The notes under the pieces were generated by a model. The model had not been told where the DNA came from and did no database searches. It saw only the letters and a list, made by a program, of their open reading frames with translations. Source: Actinoplanes sp. NBC_00393 (GTDB taxonomy: Bacteria; Actinomycetota; Actinomycetes; Mycobacteriales; Micromonosporaceae). From it: a stretch of DNA of 64,000 bases. This document shows, piece by piece, positions 59,181 through 64,000 of the stretch. Location of the stretch: the NCBI RefSeq assembly GCF_036053395.1, contig NZ_CP107942.1:1020501-1084500 (forward strand), given 5' to 3'. The position numbers and the translations under genes are program-made. Within the stretch, counting starts at the first letter, position 1; every line of letters begins with the position of its first letter.

Positions 59181-60338
59181 TCAATCACCTTTGACGTTGA
59201 CCAGCTGCCGCAGGGTGTGGCGGATCGTGACCAGGTCGGCGGCATCGCGCATGACCACGTCGATCGGTTTGTACGCCTGCGGGATCTCGTCCAGGAAGGC
59301 GTCGGTGTCGCGGAATTCGATGCCCTTCATCGCCTCACGCAACTGTTCCCGGGTGAACGTCTTGCGGGCCCGGGAGCGGGAGTAGGCGCGGCCGGCGCCG
59401 TGCGGTGCGGAGTTCAGCGCGGTCGCGTTGCCCTTGCCGACCACCACGTACGAGGCGTCGCCCATCGAACCGGGGATCAGGCCCGGCACGCCGGCGGCGG
59501 CGTTGATGGCGCCCTTGCGGGACAGCCACACCTGCTTGCCGTAGTGGGTCTCCTGCTCGGTGTAGTTGTGGTGGCACTGCACCCGTTCCAGCTCCTCGAC
59601 CGGCGCGCCGACGAAATCGGCGAAGCAGGCGATCACCCGGTCCATCATCTCGTCGCGATTGGCGAGCGCGAAGCTCTGCGCCCAGCGCAGCTCGTGCAGG
59701 TACGCCGCGAACTCGTCGGTGCCCTCGGTCAGATAGGCCAGGTCGCGGTCCGGCAGGCTGATCCCGTCCCGAAGCATGATCTCCTGGGCGACCCGGATGT
59801 GATGGCCGGCGATCTTGTTGCCGACACCGCGCGAGCCGGAGTGCAGGAAGAGCCACACCGTGCCGTTCTCGTCGTGGCACACCTCGATGAAGTGGTTGCC
59901 GCTGCCCAGGGTGCCGAGCTGGAGCTGCCAGTTCTTCGCGTACCGGCCGGGGTCGAAGCCGGCCGACTCGCTCAGCCGGCCGACCCGGGCGCGGGCCGAG
60001 TCGGTGAGCCGGGTGTTGTAGGCGCCCGCCGACAGCGGCACCGCCTTCTCGATCGCGAGGCGCAGCGGGCCGAGGTTCGGCGGCAGGTCGTCGCGGTGAT
60101 AGCGGGTGCGTACGGCCGCCATGCCGCAGCCGATGTCGACGCCGACGGCAGCCGGGATGAGCGCGCCGAGCGTCGGGATGACCGAGCCGACCGTGGCGCC
60201 TTTGCCCAGGTGGGCGTCCGGCATCAGGGCGATGTGCGGATGGATGAACGGCAGCCGGGACGCCTTCTCCGCCTGCCGCAGGGTGTCGTCCTCGATGAGA
60301 CTGGCCCAGTTGACCAGGCGGTCGTTGACCCGTTGCAT
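59181..60338 (-). CDS. rtcB: RNA-splicing ligase RtcB
   Basis: 385 residues from ATG 60338 with AAGGA upstream. RtcB motifs are intact: AAVGVDIGCGMAAVRT (metal ligands), LGTLGSGNHFIEV, FLHSGSRGVGN, VQCHHNYTEQE and the guanylylated histidine in SAPHGAGRAYSRSRA. It joins 2',3'-cyclic phosphate or 3'-phosphate ends to 5'-OH RNA using GTP and manganese. It points toward the tRNA array, whose last gene ends three bases from its stop. It probably works in tRNA repair here; no RtcA or RtcR is visible. Confidence 0.95.
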   Translation of the reverse strand: MQRVNDRLVNWASLIEDDTLRQAEKASRLPFIHPHIALMPDAHLGKGATVGSVIPTLGALIPAAVGVDIGCGMAAVRTRYHRDDLPPNLGPLRLAIEKAVPLSAGAYNTRLTDSARARVGRLSESAGFDPGRYAKNWQLQLGTLGSGNHFIEVCHDENGTVWLFLHSGSRGVGNKIAGHHIRVAQEIMLRDGISLPDRDLAYLTEGTDEFAAYLHELRWAQSFALANRDEMMDRVIACFADFVGAPVEELERVQCHHNYTEQETHYGKQVWLSRKGAINAAAGVPGLIPGSMGDASYVVVGKGNATALNSAPHGAGRAYSRSRARKTFTREQLREAMKGIEFRDTDAFLDEIPQAYKPIDVVMRDAADLVTIRHTLRQLVNVKGD

Positions 60339-60448
60339 ACTCTGATCCTTCCATTGGGGAGGCACATCGGCGCCGGTAACCGGTTTCACGGTGGCCTTCG
60401 ATGGGTACGCGTGCCGCGCGTCGATCAAGAAGGAAAGAGGGCAGGTCC

Positions 60449-60766
60449 ATGTCGTTCGACTGCACCATCGAGCGCAACGGCGACACCATCGTCGTCATCC
60501 CGGAGGGCGACGTGGACATCGACAACGCCGCCGTGCTCCGTCAGGTACTCCAGCAGGTCCTCGACCGCCGCGACTGCGCCCACCTGGAGGTGGACATGAG
60601 TTCGGTGACGTTCCTGGACTCGTCGGGGCTGGGCATGCTGGTGGCGGCCCGCCGTGCCGCGCAGGCCCAGGGCGCCACGTTGCGACTGAGTTCTCCCGGG
60701 CCCGTCGTGCGGATGGTCCTGGAGGTGACGAACCTGCACGACGGGTTCGTGAAAGAGGACGCTTGA
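60449..60766 (+). CDS. STAS-domain anti-sigma factor antagonist
   Basis: 105 residues from ATG 60449, MSFDCTIERNGDTIVVIPEG. The STAS fold has the phosphorylatable Ser in SSVTFLDSSGLGMLVAARRA, as in SpoIIAA/RsbV-type proteins. Unphosphorylated protein binds an anti-sigma kinase and frees a stress sigma factor. No RsbW-type kinase or sigma gene is adjacent. It is followed by a YunG-like gene. Confidence 0.92.
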   Translation: MSFDCTIERNGDTIVVIPEGDVDIDNAAVLRQVLQQVLDRRDCAHLEVDMSSVTFLDSSGLGMLVAARRAAQAQGATLRLSSPGPVVRMVLEVTNLHDGFVKEDA

Positions 60767-60800
60767 CCCTCGACCCGGTCGAGGCGGCAGCCTGATCGGC

Positions 60801-61211
60801 ATGATCGAACTCGACACGGTGACCACCGTCCTGCGCGCCGCCTGGGGCGCCGACACCTGCGACCCGCACGACCTGCCGGACTGGCGGCCGGACAACCCGG
60901 CCCGCGGCCAGTGCGGGGTGACCGCTCTGGTCGTGCACGACCTGTTCGGTGGGGAACTGGTGCTGGGGGAGGTGCACGTCGACGGCGTCCGGACCGGGTA
61001 CCACTACTGGAACCGGCTGCCCGGCGGGCGCGAGGTCGACCTCACCGCCGGCCAGTTCCGCCCGGACGAGGTGATCACCGGGGGCGCGGTTCAGCAGCGG
61101 CCGCCGGGCACACCCCGGCGTTGCCGCGATCAGTACGAGCTACTACGCGCCCGGGTTCTCGCGGACCCTCAGATCCAGCCGTGCTTGCGGGCGATCCGCG
61201 CCGCCTCGTGA
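60801..61211 (+). CDS. YunG-like protein
   Basis: 136 residues. The block NPARGQCGVTALVVHDLFGG, then LVLGEVHVDGVRTGYHYWN and LPGGREVDLTAGQF, matches the YunG family of small uncharacterised proteins. QC and H residues (RGQCGVTAL, GYHYW, EVDLT) suggest a cysteine-peptidase-like catalytic triad of the NlpC/P60 kind, but this is inference. The last 43 bases overlap the convergent response-regulator gene. Confidence 0.72.
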   Translation: MIELDTVTTVLRAAWGADTCDPHDLPDWRPDNPARGQCGVTALVVHDLFGGELVLGEVHVDGVRTGYHYWNRLPGGREVDLTAGQFRPDEVITGGAVQQRPPGTPRRCRDQYELLRARVLADPQIQPCLRAIRAAS

Positions 61212-61774
61212 CGGTTGGCCGCGCCGACCTTGCCGGCCGCTGAGGAGAGGTAGTTGCGCACGGTCCCCGGCGAGAGCGACGCCCGCCGGGCGATCTCGTC
61301 GACCGGAGCACCCTCCGCCGCGAGCTGCAACACGTCCGCCTCGCGTGCGGTGAGCGGGCTGTCACCGGCGCTGATCGCCTCGGCGGCCAGTTGCGGGTCG
61401 ACGTACCGGCCGCCGCCGTGCACCGTCCGCACCACCATGGCCAGGTCGTCGGCGGAGACGGTTTTCGGCAGGAAGCCGCGTACGCCGGCGGCGAGCGCCT
61501 GCTTCAGGTGCCCGGGCCGGCCGTGACTGGTGACGATCATCGTGCGGCAGTCCGGCACCTCGTCGCGCAGCCGGGCCGCGACCGCGACGCCGTCCAGGTC
61601 CGGCATCTGCAGGTCGACGACGGCGACGTCCGGGCGCAGGGCACGGGCGGCGGCGATCGCCTCGGCGCCGGTGGCGGCCTGCCCGACCACGACGAGGTCC
61701 TCCTCCAGGGCCAGCAGGGCTGCGAGCGCGCCGCGGATCAGGTGCTCGTCGTCCGCGAGCAGAATGCGAATCAC
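61169..61774 (-). CDS. Response regulator, NarL/DesR family
   Basis: 201 residues from GTG 61774. The receiver has DD in LLADDEHLIRG, phospho-acceptor Asp at residue 54 (VVDLQMPDLDG) and Lys in GFLPKTVSADD. A LuxR helix-turn-helix (LTAREADVLQLAAEGAPVDE, SPGTVRNYLSSAAGKVGA) follows. It is read after the histidine kinase gene, separated by 89 bases holding a large inverted repeat. By analogy with DesK/DesR it may control the ABC-2 exporter encoded upstream on the same strand. Confidence 0.92.
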   Translation of the reverse strand: MIRILLADDEHLIRGALAALLALEEDLVVVGQAATGAEAIAAARALRPDVAVVDLQMPDLDGVAVAARLRDEVPDCRTMIVTSHGRPGHLKQALAAGVRGFLPKTVSADDLAMVVRTVHGGGRYVDPQLAAEAISAGDSPLTAREADVLQLAAEGAPVDEIARRASLSPGTVRNYLSSAAGKVGAANRHEAARIARKHGWI

Positions 61775-61866
61775 TGAACCTTTTTCAACGTGGCCAGGGC
61801 CGTGCGGCCCGGCGCCACTCGATGACCCGGATGTCTCCGGCCCGACGCCAGGTTGAGAAAGGTTCA
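61775..61866. repeat. 19-bp inverted repeat between histidine kinase and response regulator genes
   Basis: TGAACCTTTTTCAACGTGG (61775-61793) matches the complement of CCAGGTTGAGAAAGGTTCA (61848-61866) at 17 of 19 positions. One arm covers the kinase stop and the other touches the regulator start. Inner GGCC-rich stems fill the 54-base loop. In the mRNA this forms a long intercistronic hairpin. Confidence 0.75.
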
Positions 61867-63060
61867 CTGGTGGGCCACCTCGGGTCGGTCGGCGGTGGCC
61901 GGGAGGCGTACCTCGACCCGGAACCTGTCGGGCTGTTCCCGGTCGGCGGTGACCGTGCCGCCGAGGTCGGCGATGCGCTCGGTGAGGCCGGTCAGGCCGT
62001 TGCCGTGGCGGATCCGTCCGCCGCTCGCGCCGTCGTTCGTCATGATCAGGGACACCGTACCGTCCGCGGCCCGGTCGAGCTCGATCGTGCACTCGCGGGC
62101 CTCGCTGTGCCGCAGCACGTTGGTGGTGGCCTCGCGGACCGCCCAGCCGAACGCGGTCTGGGTGCGCGGGCCGAGCCCGACGGCGTCGCCGATCACCCGG
62201 CAGGTGATGCCGGCCGCGGCGAGCAGGGAGCGGGCGCCGGCCAGCTCCTCGTCGAGCTGGGCGGTCCGCAGCCCGGAGACCACGGCACGCAACTCGGCGA
62301 GGGAGTCCTGGGCGATCCGGCGTACCTCCAGCATCTCCTCGACGGCCTCGGGCCGGCCGCGTTCGCCGAGCTTGGCGGCGAGCTCCGCCTTCAGGGCGAC
62401 CACCGACAGGGCGCGCCCGGCGACGTCGTGCAGATCCCGGGCGAAGCGCAGCCGTTCCTCGGCCACCGCCAGATTGGCCTTGACGTGCTGCGCGTCGTCG
62501 AGCTGCCACACCATGTCGAGCATCCACACTGTGGTGCGGCAGGTGAAGATCGCCACGGCCACGACGAGGAACAGGCCGAGCTGCGGGAAGAACTCGTGCC
62601 AGTCCCGCAGGATCGCCGGGCCGGCGGCCAGCAGCCAGCCGATCAACGTCGCCGAAACCACCGTCGTCATCGACACGATCGGGGTGATCGCGGCCAGGAA
62701 CGACGTCATGACGACGACCACCACGAAGGCGTAGTCGGCATCGTTGTCGGCGTACGCCGGCCAGCCGGAGGCGATGGTGAGCACGCTCAGCGCGACGACG
62801 ACGATGATCAGCCGGGTGGGCCGGGGACGGCGGCCCAGGTGGTGGTCGATCGCGGCGCTCAGGAGCATCGCCCCCGCGATCGCCTGGGCGGTCGCGAGGC
62901 CGGCGGAGACCAGCGCGAGCGCGCCGAGTTCCGTGTCGTGCGCGGCGAGTTCCCCGCCGAGCGCGCCACCGACCGCGAGCGGGACCGCCGCATAGAGCAC
63001 GTACATCGAGCTGCGCAGGTACCAGTCCACCCGGGCGGCCCGGCTCCGACTCGACAACAT
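61864..63060 (-). CDS. Sensor histidine kinase, DesK-like
   Basis: 398 residues. Five to six membrane helices occupy about residues 15-190 (for example YVLYAAVPLAVGGALGGELA and FFPQLGLFLVVAVAIFTC). HisKA_3 follows with the phospho-accepting His in FARDLHDVAGRALSVVALKA. The HATPase domain has the N-box-like WAVREATTNVLRHS and NGLTGLTERIADLGG. DesK-type kinases sense membrane state. It lies between the ABC-2 permease gene and its response regulator on the same strand. Confidence 0.92.
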   Translation of the reverse strand: MLSSRSRAARVDWYLRSSMYVLYAAVPLAVGGALGGELAAHDTELGALALVSAGLATAQAIAGAMLLSAAIDHHLGRRPRPTRLIIVVVALSVLTIASGWPAYADNDADYAFVVVVVMTSFLAAITPIVSMTTVVSATLIGWLLAAGPAILRDWHEFFPQLGLFLVVAVAIFTCRTTVWMLDMVWQLDDAQHVKANLAVAEERLRFARDLHDVAGRALSVVALKAELAAKLGERGRPEAVEEMLEVRRIAQDSLAELRAVVSGLRTAQLDEELAGARSLLAAAGITCRVIGDAVGLGPRTQTAFGWAVREATTNVLRHSEARECTIELDRAADGTVSLIMTNDGASGGRIRHGNGLTGLTERIADLGGTVTADREQPDRFRVEVRLPATADRPEVAHQ

Positions 63061-63110
63061 CGCTGAATGCCTCTCTGACGATTTCGCGCTCGATCATGCG
63101 AGGGTCGAGG

Positions 63111-63896
63111 CTAGCGCCGCGGCTCCCAGCGGAACCGCCGCCGGACCGCCAGCACACCGATGACGATCCATGCCACCAGGATCGCTGCCGGCACCAGCGC
63201 CTCGTTCAGCACCCCGGTGAAATCGGCCGGCGCGGCCTCACCCGTGGTGCCCAGCCAGCCCAGGCGCATCAGGTCGACGACCGGGGTGAGCGGGAGCGCC
63301 CGCAGCACCGCGACCACCACGGCCGGCGCGTCGTCCAGCGCCGAGTAGATCATCGAGCCGATCAGGCAGGCCAGCATCACCGGCAACGTCGTCACCTGCG
63401 CCGACTCCGTGGTCCGGGTGAACCCGGTGGACATCGCGGCGAGCAGCACGAACACGATCACGCCGCCGAGGGCGCCGGCCACCAACAGGAAGACATTGAC
63501 GGGTACGGGCAGCCCGAACAGGAACGCCCCGGCAACGACGAACACCACCATCTGGGCGAGCGCGACCACGACCATCGGGGTGGCGATGCCGGTCAGGATC
63601 TCGTTGTCGGACAGCTCGCCGGCCCGCAGCCGCTTCAGCACCAGCTCCTCGCGCCGCGACACATAGGTGGTGACCAGGTTGTAGTAGACCGCGGCGAGCA
63701 GCACGTACCCGAGCAGCGAGGTGACGGCCATCGCGGCCGCGGACACCCCGCTCTCGTCCACGCCGGCGCCGGACATCGCCGCGGCCAGGATCAGCGGGAT
63801 GGCGAGCGCGCTGAACAGGGCGCTGCGGTTACGGCCGAACAGCCGCAGCTCGGCGGTGCTGACCGAACGGAACCGGTTGAGGCGGATCGTGCTCAT
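63111..63896 (-). CDS. ABC-2 type transporter permease
   Basis: 261 residues with six hydrophobic helices, starting RLNRFRSVSTAELRLFGRNR before the first helix. RREELVLKRLRAGELSDNEI is the conserved cytoplasmic loop of ABC-2 permeases. It probably exports a drug, lipid or peptide. The start overlaps the ATPase stop by four bases. It is followed by the DesK/DesR-like pair on the same strand, suggesting a sensor-exporter unit. Confidence 0.9.
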   Translation of the reverse strand: MSTIRLNRFRSVSTAELRLFGRNRSALFSALAIPLILAAAMSGAGVDESGVSAAAMAVTSLLGYVLLAAVYYNLVTTYVSRREELVLKRLRAGELSDNEILTGIATPMVVVALAQMVVFVVAGAFLFGLPVPVNVFLLVAGALGGVIVFVLLAAMSTGFTRTTESAQVTTLPVMLACLIGSMIYSALDDAPAVVVAVLRALPLTPVVDLMRLGWLGTTGEAAPADFTGVLNEALVPAAILVAWIVIGVLAVRRRFRWEPRR

Positions 63897-64000
63897 GCCC
63901 GTACTCCCAAGGGGTTGTCGTGATCGGCGACCGCGAGGAACGCTTCCTCGAGCGAGGCCGGCCTGGCCTCCAGGCCGGCCAGCTCGATCTCGTGCCGGCG
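63893..64000 (-). CDS. ABC transporter ATP-binding protein, C-terminal end (cut by window)
   Basis: About 35 residues are visible, RRHEIELAGLEARPASLEEA then FLAVADHDNPLGVRA, ending at TGA 63893. The SLEEAFL segment is the usual C-terminal feature of DrrA-like drug-exporter ATPases. The stop overlaps the permease start by four bases (ATGA). The rest lies beyond the window. Confidence 0.8.
   Translation of the reverse strand, partial: RRHEIELAGLEARPASLEEAFLAVADHDNPLGVRA

Noticed and set aside
61775..61866. A second MITE like the one at 58856
   Set aside because: Despite 19-bp inverted ends there is no flanking target duplication, and both arms overlap or touch gene ends.

Overview
The window reads as chromosomal DNA from a high-GC actinomycete. 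The gene content points to Micromonosporaceae, most likely Actinoplanes or a close relative: RbpA behind a sigma-R-type promoter, an Lnt plus polyprenol-phosphate-mannose synthase pair, SCO1731-type methyltransferase, actinobacterial F420/PPOX proteins, a DinB/maleylpyruvate-isomerase-like protein and many GTG starts. The genus is an inference from style and family content; no rRNA or other marker is present to prove it.

Layout. 1-5 kb: the end of an MFS transporter, a PPOX protein, a GNAT enzyme, an NDP-kinase-like protein coupled to a membrane diguanylate cyclase, and an SfnB-type flavoprotein. 5-7.6 kb: gene-poor, repeat-rich DNA with one secreted or anchored protein and a gene remnant. 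7.6-14.4 kb: methyltransferase, GNAT, a 1047-residue PAS-GGDEF-EAL protein, a 5'-3' exonuclease and an unknown protein. 14.4-19.6 kb: a MacB-like ABC exporter divergent from a NarL-type two-component pair, followed by a decayed NACHT-like gene. 19.6-23 kb: acyl-CoA dehydrogenase, Lrp, PPOX and DinB-like genes. 23.3-27.8 kb: a GntR-controlled oxidative set (acyl-CoA dehydrogenase, aldehyde dehydrogenase, MpaB-type oxygenase) tied together by an identical 15-bp operator. 28.3-32.1 kb: a large LPXTG-anchored surface protein. 32.1-35.8 kb: a second MpaB/DUF2236 oxygenase with alcohol dehydrogenase, DUF4334, TetR and methyltransferase genes. 36-44 kb: the lysine-fermentation type pathway (kamA, kdd, kamD, kamE, kal, reactivase), interrupted by an amidohydrolase and lacking kce. 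44.5-47.5 kb: lnt-ppm1-fxsA.

47.6-49.4 kb is an intact ISAzo13-type element. RbpA, a coiled-coil protein, moeA with flanking paralogue sequence, nfeD-flotillin and a single-domain response regulator follow. A frameshifted IS701 element lies at 56.5-57.9 kb. The stretch 58.4-59.2 kb packs a small transcription unit, four tRNA genes (Pro, Ser, Met-CAT, Tyr) and a 193-bp MITE with terminal inverted repeats and a 5-bp target duplication, immediately downstream of rtcB. The window ends with a STAS protein, a YunG-like protein, and a DesK/DesR-like two-component pair next to an ABC-2 exporter.

Two themes recur. Intergenic spaces carry many short tandem or palindromic repeats of about 47-65 bp, and both insertion sequences have landed inside such repeats with clean target duplications. 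Several clusters also carry readable operators: GntR direct repeats, a TetR palindrome overlapping the tetR stop codon, and a sigma-R promoter for rbpA.
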